From contig NC_079879.1 in the NCBI RefSeq assembly GCF_029227915.1, positions 10,726,001-10,790,000 of the forward strand: a stretch of DNA of 64,000 bases, in the 5' to 3' direction. The DNA comes from Hydractinia symbiolongicarpus. Its lineage: Eukaryota > Cnidaria > Hydrozoa > Anthoathecata > Hydractiniidae. Positions 1 through 12,800 of this stretch are shown here, piece after piece. The notes below the pieces were generated by a model. That model saw only the letters and a list, made by a program, of their open reading frames with translations, was not told the origin of the DNA and ran no database searches. A program made the translations under genes and the position numbers. Each line of letters opens with the position of its first letter. The stretch's first letter is position 1.

Positions 1-239
1 TGCACAAATGTTTTTTTCTTTCTTTAAAACGACAAACTAAATGAAGAGAAAATCAGTAAAACACAATTTCTCTGTAAATGATGCTTACATCTGAAAACCC
101 CCGCCACCCTGTCCACTCTTTGTCTTAACATTTGCTGCCCCCTTCCCCCTAAGGTTAAAGAGCAACCTTTTTCGCCAGAGAAAGCCTTTCTTTGACGGAA
201 AAAAGTGATGGTGTCCGTTGTGTAGCTGTTTCACTATGT
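1..239. other. unannotated AT-rich sequence
   Basis: I see no coding signal, RNA gene or clear repeat before the GTGTCCG repeat cluster begins. Confidence 0.4.
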
Positions 240-815
240 AGCGTTATTTCCTTTCAGTAAAAGTATTGGTGTATGACCAAAGTGTCCGCTAATTAAAAGT
301 GTCCGCCTTTTGGAAAGTTTTACATTTTAACACGCAAATTAGAAAATAAAACTGTTTTTTTGTATCACAAAAGAAAAATAACAAATCATAATATAATATT
401 AACATAAATAACAAACTTTCAATCTTTACAGATCTTTAAAGTCTTTCAAACAAATTTTAATAAATGATGGATAAATGATGATGTAGAGGCTTTTGTGGTC
501 AATAAAGAAAATTGACGAGATTAAAAGCAACCTGGACACAAAAGTTGAGAAAAGTTTGAAATCAATGTATTAGAAGAACTATTCATTTTTGTCTTTTTTT
601 CTTTGCTCGCCTTTAATTTTTTTGGACTGCCCGCTAATTAGAGAGAAAAAAAAAGCCATATTTGCTCTTTGTTGCAAAAAACATAGTCCGCTAATTAAGT
701 GTCCGCTTTTTAAAAAGTTTTTTTATGAGACTTTCACCAGAAAATGGCCGGTGCATGCCAAAAGTGTCCGTTAATCAGAGGTATCCGCCATTTACAGTGT
801 CCGTTAATTAGAGAG
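240..815. repeat. dispersed repeat cluster built on GTGTCCGYTAATTA
   Basis: The motif GTGTCCG(C/T)TAATTA or close variants recurs near 280, 300, 628, 686, 700, 765 and 800, often followed by a run of T or by GAGAGAA. The look is of a non-autonomous transposable element with internal sub-repeats, abutting a second repeat family at 817. Short ORFs here are not convincing genes. Confidence 0.5.
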
Positions 816-816
816 A

Positions 817-955
817 ACTAGTCGTTAGCCCGTGGAAAATCCACCGCATTGCGTGCTTCTCGCTATTGCGCAGCTAAGCTACCATTCTGCGTGACAGGAC
901 GGACGGACGGACGGACGGATACACGTATACGGGCATTATAATATAGATACTGCAT
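817..955 (+). repeat. dispersed repeat, TCGTTAGCCCGTGG family, best copy
   Basis: The unit begins with TAGTCGTTAGCCCGTGG, runs through a GACG/GACGGACGG tract at 898-920 and ends in CGGGCATTATAATATA. Related pieces occur near 30180-30310, 39090-39170, 42000-42050 and 51637-51670, so it is a family member. It could be a SINE or a small DNA element; no coding capacity is visible. Confidence 0.55.
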
Positions 956-2876
956 TTCATTTTCACAATAAATTCGTCGGAGGCCATTTTGAACATACGC
1001 CTTGTGCGTAGATAGATATTCCTGCTCCTGCACATCTATAGAATCCTATAACTTTGAATTGTTTAATATTATCAGTAGCTACGACACTATGCGATAACAG
1101 TGGAGAGATCAAGCAAAAAGCTGTTAAAAAGAAAGAAAAAATATAATATCCGCCATCCTTACCCCTATTAACATTTTAGAAGCTAGTAGTAGAATTCTTT
1201 AAGTTGACACAATGCTTGATTCTAATTTTTCTGCGCTGTCCAAAAATTATTTTACTCTTAATTTTTCTCATCAACTTTGTATAGATAAAACGCACATGAG
1301 ATGCCAACGAATGTTTACGTTTTGGTAAACATTTGCTTACAGTAGCAACAACAAGATTTGGTGTCAACTCAAAAAGCGCGCAATGGATTAAGAGTAAGGG
1401 AACTGAGTTATCGAGGAAAAGCGATGCGTTACTCTAAAAATGTACAGTACATGTAAAAAACAGAGAATTCTTTTTGAGAGATATCCACTACCCTATTTAG
1501 GAAATGAGTTGACAATGTGTAGTCTGTTGCATGTCATATTTACATACTGCTGGCATATATTTCGTCACTTCAAAGGGGCTACAAAACAAGCTGTTGTTTT
1601 TTAACTTTAGTGACTTACACGAAAGTCCAGCTTGTTGCGGAGAAAAACTCTAAAAGCAATGAAGACTAGAAAACGCCTTAAATCATCTTACAAAACATAT
1701 TGGATCCCAAATATAACTGAAAACGCCAGAAAAGTATTGTGAAATACTTATTTTTAATTGAGCTTTCTGGTAAAAGAAGTTGCGGATTTTTTTTATGTAG
1801 CTAGCTGGCTATTTTCTTCTAAATTCTTCACAGAAACATATCAAACTATATCATACAAAGCCAGTTTATGAAACAACACTGACTTTAAAACCTTTTAGAG
1901 GGATTAATTACCTTTTTAAGGCTATTTAGTTTAACATTTTTAAAAATACAGTTTCTCGTATTGCCTTGTTTCCCCATCAAAACAAACTTTTGATTTAACC
2001 GTTATGTATTATAATTCTGCAGACCACAGCTTATCAAAAAATGCTTAAAGATAATGTATCTAGTTTCATAAAATACCATTAAAAAATCCTAAAAAAGTAA
2101 TTATTCATTAGCAGCTAGCCTAATGTTGTAAAACAATGGGTATAATTTCTTGAATCTGACCTTCTAAGTGTGGTTAACACACAATGTTGTTTGGAATTTG
2201 CGAGTATGGAGAGTAACATTAACGTCGGAGATCTTACTCGAGCCCTTTTTAACCCCTTTAAGTTAAGTTTCATTATTATATACCTTTGAGAAAAACTATC
2301 GAATCATTCATGATATTTCATCCTTATGACTCTAATTTATTTTTGTTTCTCTTTAATTTGAAAATCATTTTCATTTTGACTTCAATTTTTGAAATCGTTC
2401 AGTCATCAATTGGATGTATAATAAAATAGATAGTGCATGCATAGATTTTGTTTGAACACCAGTTAAGATATCCAGTCTTGGTCAGACAATATTTCACAGC
2501 TTGAGTAAATAAATCATAATTTTTAAGGAATGGGCATGCACTATCTGCTTACTAATAAAGTGAAAACAACAAATATCTCTTTTAAGCATGCAAACAGTGG
2601 TTCAGTAGCTTACGAAACATAAATTTTAGTAGATTTTATTGAAGCTATTCCAAACAAAATGCCACGTGATGGATGTAAAGTTTAATTTAGGCAGGATAGC
2701 TTCTTCAGTTCCTGATTACTGTTTTCAATAAGGGCCCTGCGAAGGGCCTAGTGAATTTAAGGCTACAAAAGGTTGGCAAGCACATCTTTTATTGAACTAG
2801 ACAAGTACCTAAGATACCTATTCTCTCACTAAACGTTAAGCAGAGAAGGTCAGTTTGCACTATTAAGTCTCGGCAT
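956..2876. other. intergenic, nothing recognised
   Basis: AT-rich sequence. The only reading frames are short and unsupported by splice context or a recognisable domain. Confidence 0.4.
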
Positions 2877-2946
2877 GACTAGTCCGGGTATAGAACCCAA
2901 ACCCTTCCGCACTAAAGGCGAACTCTCTACCACAACACCACCAGTA
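2877..2946 (-). tRNA. tRNA-like relic (tRNA pseudogene or SINE head)
   Basis: Read on the minus strand, this 70-nt stretch gives an acceptor stem TACTGGT/ACTAGTC (6 of 7 pairs counting a wobble), a D-arm-like GGTAGAGAG, an anticodon arm TTCGC-CTTTAGT-GCGGA, and a T-arm TTGGG-TTCTATA-CCCGG. The anticodon position reads TTA, which would decode the UAA stop. The D-arm is short and there is no 3' CCA. I read it as a decayed tRNA or the head of a tRNA-derived SINE, not a working tRNA. Confidence 0.4.
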
Positions 2947-5900
2947 AGCGCTGTCGTATGTTTGACAATGTGCAAAGAACCTTTCTATATTTTTGTGAAC
3001 TAATATGTAATTTTTATAATATTTTTTAATGCTTTTAAATATTGGATTTACCAATTGATTTTTTAATATATCCTTACCAATATAACCTATGTTCTGCTTG
3101 AGCTTAACTTGTTTAAATATAAGCCTGATGTCTGGCCTGACATATGTCGGTTATTAAAAAAGCCAGACCTGTCGTAAACTCGTTCTCATAGAAGGTAGTC
3201 CGTCCGACAAGAAGAAGCTCGTTCTGAATCAACTTGTTTTCAGATACTACAAATGTTCGCTCAGGTTTCCTTCTTAATTAATGAGAGGAAGACTCGATCA
3301 ATTTGACACTGAATTATCTGTCAATAGTTGAGAATCATAGCTTCCTTTCTAAAATAAACTTCTAAGAGAAAGTGTTGCTTTGACAAATCAATTCAACGTG
3401 TCCATATCACAAAAAAAAATATTATCTATTTTTTCTTTTTTATTTCGTCATTTTCTTTCACAGTATGATTTGACGTCCAATATACACCAAACATAATATG
3501 AATATATAAAATGCAAAATATAATCAGGAAACATTGTTGAGCCGTGTGACATTCTTTTTTAACTTCGAGATATTTGTTAAAACGTTAAAACTTAGCTAGG
3601 TATAAAATCAGTTTAAAAAGTAAGGATGTTTAAGGTGGCAGTAACCTTTTTCGTATTTATGCATAATGCCTGTTTGCCATCACAACATAACTCAAGAACG
3701 GATATCCAATGCCTTTAATATCGCCATTCTTGGTAGCGTATAATTGAACAAGAAAGAAATCGTTTTTCAATGTGTAAGAAATCTATTTTCCTATGTTATT
3801 TGATATAAGTAAAATATTGCAAGTTTCACCAGACGCATATGGGTATACTTCTAACCCTGTCCTTGCGTCAAGAGCCACAACAATATGACCTATTAATCTT
3901 TTTATGTGAATCTCATACTAATCATGTTCTATTTCTAGTTTCTGGTGTCCTTTACCTTATCAAGTGCCGGAAGCAAATTTGACGTCGTGTAAGCTACTCT
4001 TGGAATATTTTTTCACTACCTGAGACCAAAGAGGTTTACTGAGACCTTGCAAAAATAATTTTCAACATTTTAGCAAACTTACTAAGGTGCAAGACACATG
4101 CGATATCAAATTAATATCAATTTTGTGCATAGGTAGAAAAGAGGGAACTTACCCTGGATTCAAACATATAGTGGAAACATGAAAAATAATTTACGAAGTT
4201 TATTAATTTTTTTTAAACTTTCGTAGCTAACGATAACAAGAAAAAAATAAAATGCTTTATATAAGTGCAGAAAATTTTTTGCGGACAAAAACGTTTGTCC
4301 AAATTCAGTATGTGTTTTATTAGTCAATAATCTAGACTTGTTACTTCAGATCACGCCGACTAATGCAAAGTCTCGGATAAAAGCTGCCTATGCATTTAAT
4401 AAAAAAAAGTAACACGTAATAAATTTAATCAAAAAGGATTCTATTTTTAAAAAGCCTTTTGTTACCCAAAAGCAAACCGATGTAGTTGTTTTGACGTATG
4501 GCCAAATACTGAATGTTAGGAATTCGTTTGCCGTCTGGTGTTTCTGCCAATCAAAACCGCGAATGAAACCGCAAGTTTTGTGAATAAATAATTCAATCAA
4601 ATCGAACAACAAAAATAGATCAGTCTAGTCGCTTAAAAGGCAATACATATAATATCAGCTTAAGTATCTGAATATTTTTAACGTGAACAAGGACGGGTGA
4701 ATGAGAAAATAGAATTATGAAAGAAAGTGGTATTGAGAAAATATGGTGGTGGTTGTTTAGGAAAGCTCTACAATTCTGAAGTTCTACCATCAATATTGTA
4801 GTGGTATTACAATTTTTTTTAAGAATATCATTTTTTTTTGTTGATTCTTAGGGTCCACCTTTTTTTGGTTTTTAGCCTAAACATTTTTTTGAAATTATTC
4901 TGAAGCGGCACGAAGAGCTGAAGCGTATTAAGCCAAAAACGGAGATAGCACACATAAAATGCACATTTTTTAAACAGCGGAAACCAGATGAGTAAAAAAA
5001 TAACTTTGTTGATGTCTGATTATTATTCACAGTTTTGTCTACTTTTATTACTGTAGAGCTTCAAGTAAGAGAATTCAAATTTCAAATAACAATTTTTACT
5101 TCCTTCCCCCGTTACAGAAAAGCGAGGAGAGTGGAATTTTTAAAATCACGTAATATTGCTTCCTTCTTAAGTTGTCCTTGCTTGAGTGTGAGTTGCGATT
5201 TGCGAATATTTTAGAATACGAAATAAATAACAACAACAAGAATTTTTTCTAGGTTATTAAGGTCAACAGTGTTAAGAAGTATTACTGTCATCAAGCCATC
5301 ATCGTTATGTTTTTATAACTTTATGGTGAAGTATCTAATCCATTACCAGCTCAATCACTTGTATAACCTATTAGATTCTTCATTATATTTTCCTCTGATT
5401 ATATAATTTCTGCGTCATTATTTTATTCTCCTTTTATAATGCTCACTGCCTGTCTAACCCTAACGGGCAAAACCCCGTCGATCCTTTTTACATTGCTCGA
5501 TAAGAACATTTAAAATATGCCCACAGGAGGAGTACGAATGGAAACGTTTATTGGTTAAAAACAAACAAGAATATTTTCTTGCACAATATAGAGATATGAA
5601 GTGACCATATGTTACGTCATTATTGATCCGTGGTCATGAGAAGCATTGTAACTGGCTATGTAAGAATTGTTTTTAGAACACTTAAAGCTGGAAATTAGTG
5701 AAAAGGACAAGACCCGCTTAGCCTTCCCAGAAATGTCCTTATAAGGAAGAAATAAGGACATTTTAGAAATAGGCATCAAAATAAAACCATCATATTCAAC
5801 ACCTCTATTTTTCACATGTAGTTAATGAAAACCACAATAAAGTTCCTGTCGAGAATATCTACATCCTAAAGTTATCATAAGAAACGGTTTTAATACTTAA

Positions 5901-8900
5901 TATAAAATCAACATTTAATAAGACAAAATTTTGTTTGATGACTTTCTAACGTTGTATTTGATCGCCAAATATAAGCATGTTGTTACCGCGAAGTTCTAGC
6001 TGTACGAAATTCTTTTCAGTAGATTAACTTTGTTATCAATAAAAGAAAAAAAACGTGGGAGGAACGTTGACTTTTAAAGTCAATCATACCTTGTGAAATT
6101 GCGACTAACATCCTCATTGTTATACAAACCTAAGACTCTTAGAGGGATTAGCGTATTATTCAAAGACCAAGTGTTGACATAGCAACTGTTGGTAAGGTGG
6201 TGAGGGATTAGAATAAAAAATACTTTAATCCTTTCTTATTTGCGTGATATTTATATAAAACAAACTTTTTGTTCTATTTCAGTCAGTCTTGTAAAACCGT
6301 CTAAACTGTAATTATCAGAAAGAAGAATTGAAAAGTCTACAGCAGCAGGAAGCGCTTATGAAGATGGAACAGTTGCAAAGACATAAGAAGTGCAGCAAGA
6401 AGGAAGTATCCATTCTTGTGTATTTTTTTACATGTTTTTCGATTTTAAAAATTGTCCATTATTGTTATTATGTTGATCATAGCCCTCTTGCTTTTAATTT
6501 TAGCGATTTAATGTCGAATTTCTTTTGAAGCAATTTAGAATATTTGGCGGCCCAAATTTATTTCGCCTAGGTCTGATACTTTTAGGCCGAAAAAGATTGT
6601 ACTTTTAGGAAATCTCCTGTCCGATATAGGATCGTCAATTTTAAGTTCAATATCTAAATACTTACACAACTCTATTTGCTGAAGTCTACGTAATTTCGCC
6701 TTGATTTGTTTTTTATCTTATATCCTTCTTTTCTCAAGTACTATCTATTTATAGCTTAGTAATATTAATCTCATATCGTTGTCCAATATTAAAAAAAAAC
6801 AAATAATATTAAAGAAGGTTTACCATATTGACGCATTTAAATAATTCGCACGTTAGAGCAGAAATTACTGAGATGTAAAAACAACATCTCAAATCAAAGC
6901 GACGGAATAATTGACGTGTGATACCTGCTATGGCAAAATGGTCACTTTTATTTTTAAATCTAATCATTTTAAACAGAATTTACTCATTAATGTGGGCGTA
7001 AAACGTAAGAGAAACAATTTTTATACTGATAAGATGACATGTGTAACTCTGTGTTACATAAGGTTTAGACCCTTTAAAAGGACGATACACTAGCGAAACG
7101 ACTTCACTTAGTAAGAAATTTTAAAAACAAAAGGGTAAAAAAAGAGTTACGGGATCAGCAATAGATAGTCTATGTAAGTTTTAGCATGATTAAAAGTGCG
7201 TTTTTACTTCGATTGGACTAGATGGTATATCTACTTTGCGGGATTAAAACCGGGAAACTAAATAGGTTGGTAAGAAATTTTAATCGGTAAATATATTAGT
7301 CACTTGCATCAAATTTAATGACAATTTTTAACAACATCTTTTAGTTTATGAAATAAAAAAATACATGCAAAGAAATTTTACATTTATTATAACAATTTTA
7401 ATTTTTTAAGACAACCAGGACTGGACTAAGAAAAAGGGAACACGAAAGCATAGAAAATTAATCAGTTAAAGTCGGTAAAAGTGGTTAGTCGGTGAAAAAG
7501 TTTGGTCAATCGAGAATATTAGTTATTGGAAGATACTTTTTACCAACTTTATTGCTGAGCCTACAAAAGACAAAAAACCTCATCAATGTCGAGCCTTATT
7601 TAAAATTTTGTGCTGCTTGTAAAACGAAAGTTTTCACACAATACAACAATACAACGATACAACAATGCAACAGGATTTACTTTGTTTAGTTCCAGGATAA
7701 CTTGACGCCGGCTCACCTCATCAACTTATAGCAACAGTAAAAGCCGTCCAAGTACCTTTCACATTGCCAAGAAGCTTTAAATCAAGTGTTAAAATTAACA
7801 ATGCAAATCACTGTTCTTTATGTGTTAAGAATGTTTCACGACGATGTTTAAACACGTGATGCGCCTTAGTGTTATTACAACATTTTAACACTGACTCTAT
7901 TTAATATTTACCTCTTATAACTTTCACTTTCTTATGCTATCTCACAAAAGTTCATCCCAAAATGGAGACAAAGTGTTACATTGATTCACTATGACAACTT
8001 ACGCCACGCCTAAGCAACAACATTGGAATCCATTGTCTGACAAAAAACTGGTAAAGCTGGAAGATTATGAAGCTGTGCCAAAGTAAAATTATAGCCCAGG
8101 TAACTTGAACCAAAAATTTTTTTGTCTAGATAAAAATGCATAACTTATATTACCAGAATACTGAATGGACCACAAATCTTCTTAAAAACTTTCAACATGA
8201 GTATTTTGTCTGTTTTTCAAAAAGGTAATTTAAATTACTGTGACATTTTCCTATAGTTTAAATACCTCCAAGCAAATTACATTAATTGATGTTAACAAGT
8301 GGGCAAGAATGCACAAAATAGACATTATGTCGGCGAAAATCTGAGGCGCAGTGCCGATGAAAAACAAAAAGTTCTGGAAACGGGGGTGATGGCGGCCGAA
8401 AATCTGAGGACCAGCGAACCAGTGACTATTCTACGTGCTAACAATTGGCGCTTTTTTTATTATTCTTACGTCATCTGCGTCAGCAAAGACAACATTGTTA
8501 AAACAAATACAATCAATCAACGTAAACTTAAGCAAACAGGTGAAGTCGTTTCACGGAGGTTTTTTACATAAAATTATCATTGCGGGAAGAAAACATCACA
8601 AGAAGGATTTAATTTCTGTAACACTTTGTAACATTTTCTCATCTTTAAATGAAAAAAGGTAATAATGTTTATCAACAGTTAATTTATAGTTGACTCTGAT
8701 TTATGAGCTTGTTTTCCTATGTATAAAGATTTTGAAATGTATGAGAATGTAATATTTTCTTTAATTAGTGTCATTTTAGAACAGTTTTTTGGAAAATTGA
8801 TTGGAAGCGCAGCTTAATGAAAATTAAAATGGACCGAAAGAAAGTTAGGAAAAAAGAAAGATTTATTATAATATTTGATTTCGAAGCCTTTCTGATTTGG

Positions 8901-9770
8901 TAACCCGCGTTTGTCATTAATAATGGCTTTTGTGTTTTCAATATTAAATTTTAGTAGATTTTATAGAGCTTACATATTTTTAGATTTTCCCATATAAGAT
9001 TTAAAGACCAGACAGAAGTATTGTTCAATTTCTATTATACTTTTCTGTCACAAGAACAAAAATGAAATATGTCTTCGACGGAAGGAAAAATATTAATGCA
9101 AAGGAGGAGAAGGAAAATAGAATGTATTGAACTGTTAAAATTTATATATGTGACACTGTAATGGTTACATCACTTTTAACATTCTATATTCATGTTACAG
9201 ATACATTGCCAATTTCTAGAATGATCAGAATTACATGTGCAGAAAGTGATAAAATGAACCAGTCATTAAAACAGTGACGAATGGTACCACTGGTGACTAC
9301 GAACGGAACCACGATCACTGAGTATAGCTGCATGTAATTTCAATACGTACATAAAACAACAAGACACCATGGAAAAAGTTGGATACTTTATACTAACAAA
9401 TGATATCTTCAATGATCACACATTAGGATATCTATTCTTATTACAGTGCAAATAACGAGCGAAGTAAAAGCAATGATTTGTACTAAAGTATTAAGAAGTC
9501 ACTAAAGGAAATTACGTTGACAAATATTCCTTAGTCGTGCATATGTTTTGTAAAGTGTTTTTTTTTTCGCATGTAATTTTTCTATGGCTTTATGTCGAGG
9601 CAGATACACAAATTTATTTAGTAAGTCATTTTTAACGCAATTATCCATCTATTTTAGACTCATTAGAAAAAAATTAAGTAAAATTGTAACAGTAGAGAAT
9701 GCTGCTCTGCTCATTTAACTGGTAGATTGTTTTAATATTTGTGGGAAAGAAGGACCAAAACCAAGGAGAA
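2947..9770. other. intergenic, no gene recognised
   Basis: About 6.8 kb of AT-rich sequence upstream of the giant VWA gene. The short ORFs have no recognisable domain. Part may be promoter or non-coding 5' exon of that gene, but I cannot place a transcription start. Confidence 0.4.
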
Positions 9771-9858
9771 ATGACTGTGGCAAACAGATTAGCCGTTTGG
9801 TGGTTTTTTCTTGTCGTTCTCTTTGTTGTTGATGTGGAACTTCAGCAGAGTAATAACG
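9771..9858 (+). CDS. exon 1: signal peptide
   Basis: The exon starts at ATG 9771, ten codons inside a longer frame that has no upstream ATG. It encodes a basic N-region followed by the hydrophobic core AVWWFFLVVLFVV, then a polar stretch ending near QQSNN. The donor is AACG|GTAGGA in phase 1, matching the next exon. This is a classical secretion signal, with cleavage probably near residues 23-26. Upstream non-coding exons are possible. Confidence 0.7.
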
Positions 9859-12800
9859 GTAGGAATACTTTGCTTGTATTCTGTTTCATAATTAATCACT
9901 GGACCTGCAGCAACTTTAAAATCGCTGCTAGGATTCTTCGTTTTTCTGTGGTAACCGCAATCCCGAAAACGAGGGTAATGGTGGGTAACCAATTTGACCC
10001 AGGGGAGGGAATAACTTTTAAAAAAAAAATTCTAAGTTTGATATTCTTAGCTTCCATGCATCCCAGAGCCTTAGATTTTGGCAATTATTTGAAACAACTG
10101 TTCTAAATCGTTAGATAAAGTCTTTTTGATGGTTAAAAAAATCTTTAACAAGCAATTATTAAAATCCTCCTTCTTCAACATTCAAAAAAAATTGACATGT
10201 GGTTAACCCGATTTCCCAATTTTTTCAAACATAACCCGAAAATTGAAAAAAATAGAATTCTTTGGCGACTAAATGTAATTTAATGCAAAATATGTAAAAA
10301 CCGGAAGATATGTTAAATAACATTGGCTTTTAACAACTTTAAAATTCTTTCTAGAACTAAGTATTTAGATTTTAAACATACAGAGGTATTTTGTTTATTT
10401 CAAACATCCGATGATTTCACAGAAAGAATGATGATATAAGCAACATTTTAATACAACCATTTTATTCTTTTATGACTATAATATGTTTAATTTCATTCGG
10501 AAAACCCAAACGAAAGCTATGGAGAAAGAGCGAAATCCGTCAGACGCAACCAACGAGTTGAAAACTTAAGCACGAGTCTTTAAAGATCTCTTGTCCAGCA
10601 ATTTTTTAAGTTGTAAATTAATTCAAAAGCATCTCCATGAGACAAGCAGGTTTTAAAAACGGGTATACTGGCCCCCGGCACCACAACTCTGACCCAAGGC
10701 TCTTCTACGGCTAGTAATAAAAACTTCCCTGAGGGGAGTGAGTCCGTTAAGTCCGTGGAAATATCGAAACCGAAAGCGTTGTAGCGGACATGTATATTCT
10801 TTTATAGCCAGGAGACCCAGATAATTTTTCATACAATCGGGAAATCAGCATAATTACGGTATGAGAGAAACTAACTTTTGATTACCTCGAAGAAAGTTTA
10901 GTTAACTAGGCTTTCTTTTTCTAGGATTTCTTTTACTACTAGTTATTAGCAATACTCAATAATAAACCCCTCAAACAATAAAATAGATGCAAAACCTCTG
11001 TAATCATTTTTTGTTTATTGCTCAAGTTGTTGAAGAAGAACTGTTTAGTTAAGCATATATAAAATTGGAAATTGTCTATACTTAATGATTAAACATTATT
11101 TTAGAATTTGCAAAGCCACATTTAGTTTTCCCACAAGCAGAGCAAGTTAGACTTTGAACTTCAGTTCTCGGCAGCGAAGGCTACATAAGGTGTTAAAATA
11201 AAGTTCAACTTGCACCACTTGAAGAAAAATTAAATAGTACTGCACTAATCCCAGAAAGGTGTATTAATATTGACCTAGGCTACCACATCTGACTGTGAAG
11301 ATAAGATTTCTTAAAAGAGACAGGGTTCGAATTAGAAAGGTAAAGCCGGTTCGCAAAAGATTTGGCACTCTGTAACGAAATAAACCACCATCTAGATGTG
11401 GCCTGGGAATACCTTAGATCAATTACCATTTTTTTATCGCCGTTCTTTTTTAAGTTTTTAAAACATAAAATATAAAAAAGCTTTCTTCAGGGTTCGATAC
11501 CCTGGAAGAGGTGAACAAAAAATTATTTTGTGGCTGCCACAAAATAAATTTTAATGAGACCAACAAATTATAGAATTGTTAATTCATAAATCTACTACGA
11601 TAACTCTTATAATAACAAACAAGTAACTATATATTACAACTATACATCTAGCAACATTTTTGCAGAATTTTCATGGCTGCATAAGGTGAAAATAAGGAGG
11701 ATTTGGATGTAATTAGCAGGAAATATCAAAAATTTATATGTATTTAAAAAAAAAACAATTTATTTTCAAAATACAAAATGCACGAAGCTTTTCGTAACAG
11801 TGTTAAATTATCAAGTCAAGTTAAATCAAAAATTTAATCTTTGACTCATGATAATCATATTGTACATAAATATTTTAAGTACTATCAAAGTAGCAGTAAT
11901 TTTTATCCTTTGTTTAAACTTCTTTGAAATATGTTATGACCAACAACAAAAATGTTTTTCGTGTTTTGATTTTCTTCAAAAAGCTTCAACATGACTAGTA
12001 CTATACTTCATTGTTGCATACTCTGACAAGTGAAAAATACTTTTAGACACAAGTAAATCAGTTAGATATGAAAGAAATATTAGTAAGTCAATATATAATC
12101 CCTAACTATTTTACCCTACCATGTCTTTTTTTATCTACAAGAATGTGTGCGTATGTACAAAAAACTTTTGTAAACTTTTGTAAAGATCAGCAAATTATAT
12201 ATATATATATATATTTTACCATATAACGTCTTCAATATCAATATTGTAGCGTTGGAATATATATATTTTACCATATAACGTCTTGGATCTGATCTAAAAT
12301 AATATCAATAAAAAATTAAAGTCTTCAATAAAGAAAGTTTAACTAAGCAAACTGTTTAATCAAAGAGAGAACACAGCTAAACACGTGGCACTGCATACAG
12401 TGAGTTAAGAAATCATCAAAAATGTCTGCCTCGTTAAAAAATATATATTTTCTGTTATTTACATTAAAAACAAGAATTAAAAAAATTGAAAAAAATCTAC
12501 ATTTCAGTTAAAAAAAATAATATTACCCTCTTTTGAATGAAGTTTACAACAAACTGATTGACAAAAAAGAAAATAAACACGCTTTATTTCATTTGTTTTT
12601 GTTTCATTTTGTTTTTTCATTGTACATTTAAAAATTGGTTTTTCTATGGGACATATAATGTGGCCATATGCATTGGTGTGATTATAAGAACTAATGTTCT
12701 TCTGGATTCTGAAAGAATCTGAGTGCACAAAATCTCCGAAAGAAAAGATTCAATTCTATCTGTATATTTTTTATCTTTTTTAAGGTATATATAAGATCAA

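Noticed and set aside
5612-5815. Short minus-strand ORF in the upstream intergenic region
   Set aside because: Length expected by chance, with no homology and no splice context.
8299-8662. Overlapping ORFs with a hydrophobic stretch upstream of the giant gene
   Set aside because: The signal-like frame has a stop just upstream and no ATG. No splice link to the VWA exons is convincing.
11485-11512. GGGTTCGATACCC as a tRNA gene
   Set aside because: Only a B-box-like T-arm is visible; no acceptor, D or anticodon arm can be drawn around it.
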